From Sulfuritalea sp. (lineage in GTDB: Bacteria; Pseudomonadota; Gammaproteobacteria; Burkholderiales; Rhodocyclaceae), in assembly GCA_023700805.1 (NCBI GenBank), contig JAMPYF010000013.1, positions 1 to 64,000 on the forward strand: DNA of 64,000 nt, in the 5' to 3' direction. The position numbers were made by a program, and so were the translations under genes. Shown here in pieces: positions 53,897 through 61,769 of the stretch (position 1 is its first letter; each line of letters begins with the position of its first letter). The notes under the pieces are model-generated. The model made no database searches, was not told the origin of the DNA, and worked only from the letters and a program-made list of their open reading frames with translations.

Positions 53897-54285
53897 GCCG
53901 CAGACCCCTGGTTCGCGAATGTCCGCCGACCACCTGGTATTTCCGCCAGCCGCGCTACATGCGCTACATGTCGCGCGAGATCACCAGCATTTTCGTCGGC
54001 GCCTACTGCGTGCTGCTGGTGGTCGGCCTGCAACGCCTGGCCGACGGCCCAATGGCCTGGGAAGGCTTCCTGCTGGCACTGCAAAGCCCGGCATCGATCG
54101 TGTTTCAAATCCTCGCCCTGGTCGCTGCGGTGTATCACGCCGCCACCTGGTTCAACGCCACGCAAAAGGCCATGCCGATACAAATCGGCGAAGGCTTCGT
54201 GCCCGGCAAGCTGATTTCGGGCGCGCACTACGCGGCATGGGCGGTGCTGTCCCTGATCGTGCTGATTCTTGCGGGAGTGTTCTGA
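53893..54285 (+). CDS. frdC: Fumarate reductase membrane anchor FrdC
   Basis: A 130-aa protein, the same size as E. coli FrdC (131). It has three hydrophobic helices and FrdC-like segments: WYFRQPRYMRYMSREITSIF at the start, LADGPMAWEGFLLALQSP and HAATWFNATQKAMPI. It anchors FrdAB and helps form the quinol site. No haem-binding His pair typical of SdhC is obvious. Confidence 0.9.
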   Translation: MSRRPLVRECPPTTWYFRQPRYMRYMSREITSIFVGAYCVLLVVGLQRLADGPMAWEGFLLALQSPASIVFQILALVAAVYHAATWFNATQKAMPIQIGEGFVPGKLISGAHYAAWAVLSLIVLILAGVF

Positions 54286-54286
54286 G

Positions 54287-54628
54287 ATGGCCAAATCGCA
54301 CAAACCTGTCGTCTGGTTCCCCTTCGCCGCCGGCGGCACGGTGATTGCATTCTGCATGCCGGTGATCGTCCTGCTGACCCTCCTCGCCGCGCTGGGCCAT
54401 GCCCCGGCCGGACTCGACTATCAGAACATGCATGTCTTCGCCCGCAGCGGCCTCGGCAAGCTGATCATCTTCGGCGTGGTAGCCCTGTCGCTGTGGAGCT
54501 CGGCGCACCGGCTGCGCTGTACCTGCTACGACTTCGGCCTGCGCGCCGACACGCTGGCGGCGACCGTGCTCTATGCCGCGGCAATTTTCGGCAGCATTGC
54601 TGCGGCGGTGTTCCTGGCACGCATCTAG
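54287..54628 (+). CDS. frdD: Fumarate reductase membrane anchor FrdD
   Basis: A 113-aa, three-helix protein. KPVVWFPFAAGGTVIAFCMP at the N-terminus, then GKLIIFGVVALSLWSSAHRL and HDLG-like CYDFGLRAD region resemble FrdD. It starts one base after the frdC stop. With FrdC it anchors the enzyme and binds quinol (menaquinol in most FrdCD enzymes). Confidence 0.9.
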   Translation: MAKSHKPVVWFPFAAGGTVIAFCMPVIVLLTLLAALGHAPAGLDYQNMHVFARSGLGKLIIFGVVALSLWSSAHRLRCTCYDFGLRADTLAATVLYAAAIFGSIAAAVFLARI

Positions 54629-54664
54629 GCCAATCAATTACTTCTCAGGGAAAGAACAAGACCA

Positions 54665-55444
54665 ATGGCACCACCCCCACTGGCCTCGCGGGAAGCTGTT
54701 CGCGAGGAACGTCTCGGCGACGTCTGGAGCAAGGAACTGAACGACGTCTTTGCCGACGTCGCCCCTTATTACGACCGTGCCAACAACATCGCCGCGCTCG
54801 GGCAGTTCGGCAATTTCCTGCGGCGCTTCATGCAGCTGGTCGATTTGCAGCCGAAGCAGAAGGTGCTCGATGTCTGCGCCGGCACCAACGCCATCGGCAT
54901 CGCCCTGCTCAAGCGCGAACCGACGCTGGACGTGCACGCCATGGACCGCAGCGTCGCCATGCAGACCGTCGGCCAGCAACGCGCCGCGGCGCTCGGCTTC
55001 CAGATCAAGAGCACCATCGGCGACGTGCACACGCTGCCCTTCCCCGACAACCACTTCGACGTCGTCACGCTGCAGTTCGCCTCGCGCCACTTGCGCGTGC
55101 GCGAGGTATTCACCGAGATCCTGCGCGTGCTGAAGCCCGGCGGCCACTTCCATCATTCCGACATGCTGCGGCCGCGCAACCCGATCGTGAAGAACCTCTA
55201 TTACACCTACCTGCGCGGCTGCCTCGGCATCACCGGCATGATCGTCGGCAGCGGCCCGGCCGCGGTCAAGGCCAAGCAGTATTTCCTCGACGCGCTGGAG
55301 CTGTTCTACACCGCCGAGGAGCTGTCGATCCTGCTGCGCGAACTGGGCTACATCGAAGTCAAGGTGGATACCGTGTTCCACGGCATGCTGGGCTTCCATC
55401 GGGCGACGAAGCCGGTACCGGCGGCTCAGGCCCTGCCGGACTAG
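54665..55444 (+). CDS. UbiE/MenG-family methyltransferase next to frd
   Basis: A 259-aa SAM-dependent methyltransferase. An N-terminal VFADVAPYYDRANNI is UbiE-like (YD..N); the SAM motif is VLDVCAGTNAIGIAL; motif II/III regions are TLPFPDNHFDVVTLQFASRH and EILRVLKPGG. Compared with standard UbiE the SAM loop (CAGTNA) is modified. It is 36 bp after frdD and probably cotranscribed, so a role in making or modifying the low-potential quinone used by fumarate reductase is attractive. It does not look like RquA. The specific substrate is inference. Confidence 0.8.
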   Translation: MAPPPLASREAVREERLGDVWSKELNDVFADVAPYYDRANNIAALGQFGNFLRRFMQLVDLQPKQKVLDVCAGTNAIGIALLKREPTLDVHAMDRSVAMQTVGQQRAAALGFQIKSTIGDVHTLPFPDNHFDVVTLQFASRHLRVREVFTEILRVLKPGGHFHHSDMLRPRNPIVKNLYYTYLRGCLGITGMIVGSGPAAVKAKQYFLDALELFYTAEELSILLRELGYIEVKVDTVFHGMLGFHRATKPVPAAQALPD

Positions 55445-55450
55445 CGCGGC

Positions 55451-56122
55451 GTGAAGCGGGCGCATTCACTGGCCAGGCTCAACGGCCGGATCCTCGCCAC
55501 CTACAGCCGGCGCACCACCACCGCGCTGCGCGCCGCCCTGCCCTTGCGCCTGGCCCTGCCGCACCTGGAGCCGGTGCTGGCGCTCAACGTCGAGAAGGAA
55601 GTCGAGAAGGACAGGCTGGTGATCCTGCGCGCCCGCGAGCTGGCAGGCGCCGCCACGCCGGACTGGAACGCGGTGCTGCCGCAGTTGTTGCAGGCGACCC
55701 AGGAAATCGACCGCAGGTTCCTCGCCCGGGTCGGCCGCTTTCCGGTCGAAATCGTGATCCGCTACGAGGAGATCGCACCGATCCGCGCCCGGCGCATCAA
55801 GCTGCTTTACGACGCCGCAGCGAAAATCCTGGCCGCGCGCGACGGGATGCAGCGTCTGCGCGGCGCCATGCACGCAACATACGCGCACGAGGAATTCGCG
55901 CAGCTGCTCTATGAGTTGTTCCGCCTCTACGCCGAGGAAACCCGCTCCCTGAGCCGCTCGGTGCGCCTGCCCGGGCCGCTGGTGCCGCTGCGCGAACTGA
56001 TCGCGCAGGAGTTGCTCAACGTCATGATCCGGGTCGCGCGGCCGCTGGCCTCCGAAATCGCCGCGAGCGCCTTTCGCAGCTTGCCGGCAGGCCCCGTCGC
56101 CCTGCCCCACAGCGAACCCTGA
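55451..56122 (+). CDS. Hypothetical protein linked to the frd operon
   Basis: A 223-aa protein with probable GTG start (55451), 6 bp after the methyltransferase stop. It is rich in Arg and Leu, mostly helical, without signal peptide; segments include LNVEKEVEKDRLVILRAREL, FPVEIVIRYEEIAPIRARRI and FAQLLYELFRLYAEETRSLS. The close spacing makes it part of the frd transcript. No family is recognised; a peripheral helper of the membrane enzyme is one possibility, without direct evidence. Confidence 0.7.
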   Translation: MKRAHSLARLNGRILATYSRRTTTALRAALPLRLALPHLEPVLALNVEKEVEKDRLVILRARELAGAATPDWNAVLPQLLQATQEIDRRFLARVGRFPVEIVIRYEEIAPIRARRIKLLYDAAAKILAARDGMQRLRGAMHATYAHEEFAQLLYELFRLYAEETRSLSRSVRLPGPLVPLRELIAQELLNVMIRVARPLASEIAASAFRSLPAGPVALPHSEP

Positions 56123-56219
56123 AGCGAACGCCGGGGCCGCATCGGCGTGGCCGGCGGCGACCCGCGGTGGTATCGTTGAGCTTTCAATCATTCCAGCGCA
56201 CCGCTACCGGGAGTGACTC

Positions 56220-57095
56220 ATGACAGCTCAGATCAGCATCCCCGCGACGACGCCGGCACGGCTGCTTCGGCTGGCCGGGTTTTGCGCCGCGCTGACAGGC
56301 GCAATACTGGCACTGCCGACAGCCGCGGCCGGGCCCAGAATGCCGATTTTCGACGCCCACGTGCATTACAGCCATGACGCCTGGGACAGCACGCCGCCCA
56401 GGGAAGCCATCGCCATCCTGCGCAAGGCAGGGCTCAGGCGCGCGATGGTGTCGAGTTCCAGCGACGAGGGCACGCAGAAGCTCCATGCCGAGGCGCCCGA
56501 CCTCGTCGTGCCGTCGCTGCGGCCCTATCGCAAGCGCGGCGAGATTTCGACCTGGGTGCGCGACGAGACGGTGATTCCCCATCTCGAAGACCGTCTCAAG
56601 CGCTATCGCTACGCGGCGATCGGCGAGTTCCACGTCTATGGCAGCGATGCCGACCTGCCGGTGGTGCGGCGCACCGTGCAATTGGCGAAGCAATACAAAC
56701 TCTGGCTGCACCTGCACGGCGACAGCGACGCCGTCGAGCGGGTGCTGGCGCAGGATTCCGAGGCGCGCATCCTCTGGGCGCATGCGGGCTTCGACCGGCC
56801 CGAAGCGGTGCGCGCGATGCTGAGGAAGCATCCCAAGCTCTACGCCGACCTGGCCTTCCGCAACGATCACGCCGCCGGCGGCAAGGTCGATCCGGCCTGG
56901 CGCGAGGCCTTCCTCGAATTCCCCGACCGCTTCCTGGTCGGTACCGACACCTTCACGCCCGAGCGCTGGTATTACATCGCCGAGCATGCCGACTGGTCGC
57001 GCGAATGGCTGGCCGAGCTGCCGCGCGACGTCGCCGAGAAGATCGGCTGGCGCAACGGCGAAACCCTGTTCGCCTCGATGATGGCGAGCAAATGA
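56220..57095 (+). CDS. Secreted amidohydrolase (amidohydro-rel family 2)
   Basis: A 291-aa protein with a signal-peptide-like N-terminus (LAGFCAALTGAILALPTAAAG). The mature part starts with MPIFDAHVHYSHDAW, the HxH metal motif; later WLHLHGD and ILWAHAGFDRP give further metal His, and FLVGTDTFTP the catalytic Asp. This is the TIM-barrel amidohydrolase pattern. Substrate unknown. Its stop overlaps the start of the YtkA-like gene (ATGA), followed by a di-haem peroxidase gene, so the three are probably one transcript. Confidence 0.85.
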   Translation: MTAQISIPATTPARLLRLAGFCAALTGAILALPTAAAGPRMPIFDAHVHYSHDAWDSTPPREAIAILRKAGLRRAMVSSSSDEGTQKLHAEAPDLVVPSLRPYRKRGEISTWVRDETVIPHLEDRLKRYRYAAIGEFHVYGSDADLPVVRRTVQLAKQYKLWLHLHGDSDAVERVLAQDSEARILWAHAGFDRPEAVRAMLRKHPKLYADLAFRNDHAAGGKVDPAWREAFLEFPDRFLVGTDTFTPERWYYIAEHADWSREWLAELPRDVAEKIGWRNGETLFASMMASK

Positions 57096-57541
57096 TCAAT
57101 AGTCGGCGCTGGCGCTACGGCGAAGATTTGCGCGGCGCGCTCGTTGCGTTGGCCTTGGGCGTAATCACGAGCAGCGCGCAAGCCGCCTGCCCGCCGGACG
57201 CAACCGACGGCGCAGTACTCAAGGCAGGCGAACTGGTGCTTGCCTATCGGCCCGTCCTGGCCGGCAAGCCAGGCCGGATTCCGATGGCAAAACACTTCGC
57301 GCTGGAGGTGCAGATGTGCGACAAGGCCGGCGTCTCGATCGCCCGCCTGCAGAAGGTCGATGCGACGATGCCGGAACACCGGCACGGCATGAACTATCGC
57401 CCGCTGATCACGCCACTGGGTGGCGGACGCTTTCGCGTCGAGGGCATGATGTTGCACATGGCAGGGCATTGGCAGCTCGTCTTCGAGATACAGTCAGGCA
57501 AGGAGGCGACGCGCCTCACCGATGACGTGCAGATCGACTAG
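57092..57541 (+). CDS. Periplasmic YtkA-like protein
   Basis: A 149-aa protein with a hydrophobic signal (LRGALVALALGVITSSAQA). The mature domain has MPEHRHGMNYRPLITPLGGG, then GMMLHMAGHWQLVFEI, resembling YtkA/FixH-type domains in which Met and His may bind copper. The N-terminal codons coincide with a copy of the 25-bp motif (57098-57122), but in a different frame from the other genic copies. It overlaps the amidohydrolase stop and is 7 bp before the peroxidase-like gene. Confidence 0.75.
   Translation: MINSRRWRYGEDLRGALVALALGVITSSAQAACPPDATDGAVLKAGELVLAYRPVLAGKPGRIPMAKHFALEVQMCDKAGVSIARLQKVDATMPEHRHGMNYRPLITPLGGGRFRVEGMMLHMAGHWQLVFEIQSGKEATRLTDDVQID
57098..57122 (+). repeat. 25-bp dispersed motif, copy 8 (start of YtkA-like gene)
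   Basis: It reads AATAGTCGGCGCTGGCG then CTACGGCG. From the core onward it shares 16 bases with the intergenic copy at 58730-58754 (opposite strand). Unlike copies 2-7 it is read in another frame (S-R-R-W-R-Y). Confidence 0.6.
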
Positions 57542-57548
57542 GAATGCG

Positions 57549-58727
57549 GTGCGCAGGCTGCTGATCGCCGCTGCGCTGGCCGCGCTGCCGACCTCCGCAG
57601 CGTTCGCCGGCGAAGATTTCAGCGCCGCAGAAGTCGACCGCATCGCCGTCCATGGGCCCTGGCCCTTGCCGTGGACGGCGGACCCCGGCAATCGCGTCTC
57701 GGGCAATGCCGCCGCGATCCGACTCGGCCACGACTTGTTCTTCGACCCGCGCCTGTCGGCCAACCGGCGTGTGGCCTGCGCTTCCTGCCACGACCCGGCC
57801 AGGGGATTTCAGGACGGCCGCCGCACGGGGCGCGGCCTGGTGACGGGCACGCGCAACACGCCCGGCCTGTTCAACCTGCGCCATCAGCGCTGGTTCGGCT
57901 GGGACGGCGGCCACGACAACCTGTGGTCGGCGAGCCTGCGCCCGATTCTCGATCCGCGCGAAATGGGCGGCAAGGCCTCACGCGTGGCGCGCGCCCTGCG
58001 CAGCAAGTCGACGCTCGATTGCCACTACGCCGCGGCTTTCGGCAAGCGGCCCGATGCCGGCGACCCCGAACTGCTGGTCAACGTCGCCAAGGCCATCGCC
58101 GCCTGGCAGGAAACGCTGGTCTCGCCGGCCACGCCCTTCGACCAATTCCGCGCTGCGCTGGCGCGCCAGGATGCGCAGACGGCGGCGGCCTACCCCGCGG
58201 CGGCGCAGCGCGGCCTGCGCCTCTTCCTCGGCCGCGGCCAATGCGCCACCTGCCACGCCGGGCCGCTGTTCAGCAATGGCGAATTCGGCGACATCGGCAT
58301 GCCCTTCTTCATCAAGCCAAACGGCGTCGATCCCGGCCGCCAGGGCGGCATCAAGCGCCTGCTGGCCAACCCCCACAACCTGCTCGGCGCCTACAACGAC
58401 GACCCCACGCGCGACAACGCGACGGGAACGAAATTCCTGCGGCCCGAGCATCGCAACTTCGGCGAGTTCAAGGTGCCCAGCCTGCGCAACCTGACCCTGA
58501 CCGCACCCTACATGCACAACGGCAGCCTCGCCACGCTGCGCGAGGTGGTGAAGCACTATTCGGAACTCGACGAAGACCGCCTGCACGCCGACGGCGAGCG
58601 CATCCTCAAGCCGCTGCATCTGAGCGAGGCGGAAAGCGCGGATCTGGTGGCCTTCCTCGAATCGCTGTCGCCGGACACGCCCCTGCCGGTACCCGCCGCG
58701 CCGCCTGCCGTCGCAAGCTGCCGTTGA
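57549..58727 (+). CDS. Di-haem cytochrome c peroxidase/MauG family protein
   Basis: A 392-aa secreted protein. GTG 57549 is preferred because AGGA lies just upstream and the signal peptide (RRLLIAAALAALPTSAAFA) begins there; an in-frame ATG at 57522 is possible. Two c-type haem motifs are seen, CASCH (about 78) and CATCH (about 235), with CCP-family context LGHDLFFDPRLSANRRVACA and VPSLRNLTLTAPYMHNGSL. It may detoxify peroxide or oxidise a partner, as in MauG. Operon with amidohydrolase and YtkA-like genes suggests a periplasmic redox or copper-linked process. Confidence 0.9.
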   Translation: MRRLLIAAALAALPTSAAFAGEDFSAAEVDRIAVHGPWPLPWTADPGNRVSGNAAAIRLGHDLFFDPRLSANRRVACASCHDPARGFQDGRRTGRGLVTGTRNTPGLFNLRHQRWFGWDGGHDNLWSASLRPILDPREMGGKASRVARALRSKSTLDCHYAAAFGKRPDAGDPELLVNVAKAIAAWQETLVSPATPFDQFRAALARQDAQTAAAYPAAAQRGLRLFLGRGQCATCHAGPLFSNGEFGDIGMPFFIKPNGVDPGRQGGIKRLLANPHNLLGAYNDDPTRDNATGTKFLRPEHRNFGEFKVPSLRNLTLTAPYMHNGSLATLREVVKHYSELDEDRLHADGERILKPLHLSEAESADLVAFLESLSPDTPLPVPAAPPAVASCR

Positions 58728-58729
58728 AT

Positions 58730-58754
58730 CGCCGTAGCGCCAGCGCCAACTCTT
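58730..58754 (-). repeat. 25-bp dispersed motif, copy 9 (intergenic)
   Basis: On the minus strand AAGAGTTGGCGCTGGCG then CTACGGCG. It lies 2 bp after the stop of the peroxidase-like gene and is the clearest copy outside coding DNA. Confidence 0.75.
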
Positions 58755-58779
58755 GGCGATCTGCCTCGCAACACCGTAG

Positions 58780-58797
58780 GGCCGGCTTCAGCCGGCC
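58780..58797. repeat. REP-like palindrome between convergent genes
   Basis: GGCCGGCTTCAGCCGGCC forms an 8-bp stem with a 2-base centre, preceded by CCGTAG. The GTAGG-GCCGGCTTCAGCCGGC type of sequence is common as a dispersed extragenic palindrome in proteobacteria. It may also terminate transcription from both sides (peroxidase and pstB). Confidence 0.65.
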
Positions 58798-58838
58798 ACA
58801 GGTGGATGGCGGACTGAACCGCTACGTCACTTGAAGGT

Positions 58839-59642
58839 TCAGCCGAACCTTCCAGTGATGTAGTCCTCGGTCGCCTTCTTTTGCGGCTTGATGAACAACT
58901 GGTCGGTGACGCCGAATTCGACCATTTCGCCGAGGTACATGTAGGCGGTGAAATCGGAGATGCGCGCAGCCTGCTGCATGTTGTGGGTGACGATGAGGAT
59001 GGTGACCTTTTCCTTCAGTTCGATGATCAGCTCCTCGATGCTCGCGGTGGCGATCGGGTCGAGGGCCGAGGTCGGCTCGTCGAACAGGATGATCTCGGGG
59101 TCGGAGGCCAGGGCTCGCGCGATGCACAGGCGCTGCTGCTGGCCGCCGGAGAGGTTGGCGCCGAGTTCCTTGAGCCGGTTGCTGACTTCGTTCCACAGCG
59201 CGGCGCCCTTCAGCGCCGATTCGACGCGGTCGTCGAGTTCGTTCTTGTTGCGCATGCCGCGCACGCGCAGGCTGTAGGCGACGTTCTCGTAGATCGACTT
59301 GGGGAAGGGGTTGGGCTTCTGGAACACCATGCTGATGCGCATGCGCACTTCGATCGGGTCGACCTCGGGCGCCAGCAGGTTGGTGTTGTCCGGATACAGC
59401 ACGATGCCGCCGCCGGCATAGCGGTTGCCCGGATACAGGTCGTGCATGCGATTGAAGCAGCGCAGCAGCGTCGATTTGCCGCAACCGGAGGGGCCGATCA
59501 GCGAGGTGACCATGTGGTCGTGGATCGGCATCGAGACCCGTTTCAGCGCATGGAAGGCGCCGTAATAGAAGTCCAGTTCGCGGACATCCGCCTTGAGCAC
59601 GGTGCCCTCGACACCGGCTTCGAGTCCAACGGGTATTTGCAT
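58839..59642 (-). CDS. pstB: Phosphate ABC transporter ATP-binding protein
   Basis: A 267-aa ATPase. Walker [13 protein letters not shown], signature [15 protein letters not shown], Walker [13 protein letters not shown] and switch [13 protein letters not shown] are complete. [10 protein letters not shown] and [13 protein letters not shown] are PstB-specific. Start at 59642. Last pst gene; no phoU follows on this strand within the window. Confidence 0.97.
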   Translation of the reverse strand: MQIPVGLEAGVEGTVLKADVRELDFYYGAFHALKRVSMPIHDHMVTSLIGPSGCGKSTLLRCFNRMHDLYPGNRYAGGGIVLYPDNTNLLAPEVDPIEVRMRISMVFQKPNPFPKSIYENVAYSLRVRGMRNKNELDDRVESALKGAALWNEVSNRLKELGANLSGGQQQRLCIARALASDPEIILFDEPTSALDPIATASIEELIIELKEKVTILIVTHNMQQAARISDFTAYMYLGEMVEFGVTDQLFIKPQKKATEDYITGRFG

Positions 59643-59647
59643 GGTAT

Positions 59648-60580
59648 TTACCACTTGATGTTCTTGCGCAGACGATAGCGCACGTAGATCGCCAGGCCGT
59701 TCATGGCCAGGGTCATGAAGACGAGGACGAAGCCGGCCGCCGCGGCATTGACGGTGAAGGCCGCCTCGGGCCGCGAGGTCCAGTTGAACATCTGGATCGG
59801 CATCACCGTGAAGGGCGCGAAGATCCAGTCGAACAGGCCGGCCGGCGGCTCGCCGCTGAAGGGCGCGGTGGGCAGGAAGGCGATGAAGGTCAGCGCGCCG
59901 ATGGTGATGATCGGTGCCGTCTCGCCGATGGCGCGCGCCATGCCGATGATCACGCCGGTGAGTATCCCGGCCGATGAATAGGGCAGGATGTGGTCGCGCA
60001 CCGTCTGCCAGGTGGTCGCGCCGCAGGCGTAGGAGCCTTCGTGGATCGACTGCGGAATGGCGCGGATCGCCTCGCGCGTGGCGACGATGATCACCGGCAG
60101 GATCAGCAGCGCCAGCGTCAGGCCGGCGGAAAGGATGCTCTGGCCGAAGCCGAAGTAATACACGAACAGCCCGAGCGCCAGCAGGCCATAGACGATGGAC
60201 GGTATGCCGGCCAGGTTGCTGATGTTGATTTCGATGATGTCGGTGATCCAGTTCTTCGGCGCGTACTCCTCCAGATAGACGCCGGCCGCGACGCCCAGCG
60301 GCACGGCGGCCAGCGCCGTCACCAGCATCACCAGCACGGTGCCGACCCAGGCCGAAAGGATGCCGGCATTGGCCGCGCGGCGCGAGGGAAAGGAGGTGAA
60401 GAATTCGAGGTCCAGGCGCGGCACGCCCTGGATCGCCATATCGAGGAACAGCACGCTGAAGGTCAGCACGCCGACCATCAGCGACAGGATGCCGAGCATG
60501 GCGAAGAACATGTCCCAGCGCTTGGCCCGCGCGATGATGGCGCGAACGGCGCGAATGGTGCTGGGATCGGCGGCGTTCAT
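59648..60580 (-). CDS. pstA: Phosphate ABC transporter permease PstA
   Basis: A 310-aa, six-helix permease. [36 protein letters not shown] and the [20 protein letters not shown] coupling-helix region are typical of PstA. Five bp before pstB. Confidence 0.96.
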   Translation of the reverse strand: MNAADPSTIRAVRAIIARAKRWDMFFAMLGILSLMVGVLTFSVLFLDMAIQGVPRLDLEFFTSFPSRRAANAGILSAWVGTVLVMLVTALAAVPLGVAAGVYLEEYAPKNWITDIIEINISNLAGIPSIVYGLLALGLFVYYFGFGQSILSAGLTLALLILPVIIVATREAIRAIPQSIHEGSYACGATTWQTVRDHILPYSSAGILTGVIIGMARAIGETAPIITIGALTFIAFLPTAPFSGEPPAGLFDWIFAPFTVMPIQMFNWTSRPEAAFTVNAAAAGFVLVFMTLAMNGLAIYVRYRLRKNIKW

Positions 60581-60691
60581 GGTCTGCCGCCGGGCCGCCC
60601 CAAGGCAGACCCTCCACGGACCTGCGAGCGAAGCGAGCCGAAATCACCCCTTTTCATGGAAAAGGAGATGGGGGAAAAGTTGTTCACCATC

Positions 60692-61657
60692 TCAATACAC
60701 CTCGCGGAAGCGCTTGCGCAGCCAGTAGCCGAGCAGATTGAAGGCCAGCGTCATCAGCAGCAGGGTGAGGCCGGCGGCGAAGATGGTCTGGTAGCCGATC
60801 GAACCGTGCGGCAGGTCGCCCAGCGCCACCTGCACGATGTAGGAGGTGATGGTCGCGCCCGGCTCGGTCGGGTTGAAGGTCAGGTTGGGCTGCATGCCGG
60901 CCGCCACGGCGAGGATCATGGTCTCGCCCACCGCGCGCGAAATGCCGAGGATGTAGGCCGAGGCGATGCCCGAGGTGGCCGCCGGCGTCACCACCCAGAG
61001 CGCGGTTTGCAGCCGCGTCGCGCCCATCGCGTAGGAGCCTTCGCGCAGCGCCATGGGCACCGCGCGCATGGCGTCTTCGGAGAGCGAGGCGACGTAGGGA
61101 ATGATCATGATGCCCATGACGAGACCGGCCGACAGCAGGTTGAAACCCGGCAGATCGGGGTAGATCTTCTGCAGGATCGGCGTCAGGAAGGTCAGCGCGA
61201 AGTAGCCATAGACGATGGTCGGCACGCCGCCCAGCAGTTCGAGGAAAGGCTTGGCGATCTCGCGCAGCTTGAAGCCGGCGAACTCGGACAGGTAGATCGC
61301 GATGATGGTGCCCAGCGGAATCGCCACCAGCAGGGCCACGCCGGAGCTGGTCAGGGTGCCCGAGAGCAGCACCATGATGCCGTAATGGGCGTCGTCGAAC
61401 AGCGGCGTCCATTGCGTGTCGAAAAGGAAATCGGACAGCGGCACGGTCTGGAAGAACACCCAGGATTCCTTGACCAGCACGTACACGATGGCCACCGTGA
61501 CGAACACCGAGAAGGCCGCGGCGCTGAACAGCAGGGCCTCGATGATGCGTTCCTTGACGTGGCGCGAGGCCTTCTTGCGCAGCCGGTCGCTGACGCCGTT
61601 CCCGATCGACGTGGACGGCGCCCCGTGGTGAGAAGGCAGGACTGCGCTGGCGGTCAT
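60692..61657 (-). CDS. pstC: Phosphate ABC transporter permease PstC
   Basis: A 321-aa, six-helix permease. LLGGVPTIVYGYFALTFLTP, DAMRAVPMALREGSYAMGAT and SRAVGETMILAVAAG identify PstC. A 111-bp gap to pstA includes a small CCTTTTC/GGAAAAGG-type hairpin but no gene. Confidence 0.96.
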   Translation of the reverse strand: MTASAVLPSHHGAPSTSIGNGVSDRLRKKASRHVKERIIEALLFSAAAFSVFVTVAIVYVLVKESWVFFQTVPLSDFLFDTQWTPLFDDAHYGIMVLLSGTLTSSGVALLVAIPLGTIIAIYLSEFAGFKLREIAKPFLELLGGVPTIVYGYFALTFLTPILQKIYPDLPGFNLLSAGLVMGIMIIPYVASLSEDAMRAVPMALREGSYAMGATRLQTALWVVTPAATSGIASAYILGISRAVGETMILAVAAGMQPNLTFNPTEPGATITSYIVQVALGDLPHGSIGYQTIFAAGLTLLLMTLAFNLLGYWLRKRFREVY

Positions 61658-61720
61658 TGCTGGATTCCGGGATGGTTCGGTTCAGGGCTGTGCGCGATTA
61701 TAAAGGCGCGCATCGATCAA

Positions 61721-61751
61721 GGCGGACGCCGCCTTGCCGGCAACGTCCGCC
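61721..61751 (-). terminator. Hairpin between pstS and pstC
   Basis: GGCGGACG (61721-61728) pairs with CGTCCGCC (61744-61751), loop 15 bases. It lies just after the pstS stop. A partial terminator or mRNA stabiliser here would give more PstS than PstCAB, as is common for binding-protein operons. Confidence 0.5.
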
Positions 61752-61769
61752 CGGACCGGTCGTGGAAGC

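Noticed and set aside
51390-54628. Assignment as succinate dehydrogenase sdhABCD
   Set aside because: Gene order A-B-C-D, FrdC/FrdD-like anchors and the FNR-type site fit fumarate reductase better; reversibility in the cell cannot be excluded.
54665-55444. Assignment of the methyltransferase as RquA (rhodoquinone synthesis)
   Set aside because: The sequence has UbiE-like YD..N and SAM motifs and lacks the features I associate with RquA.
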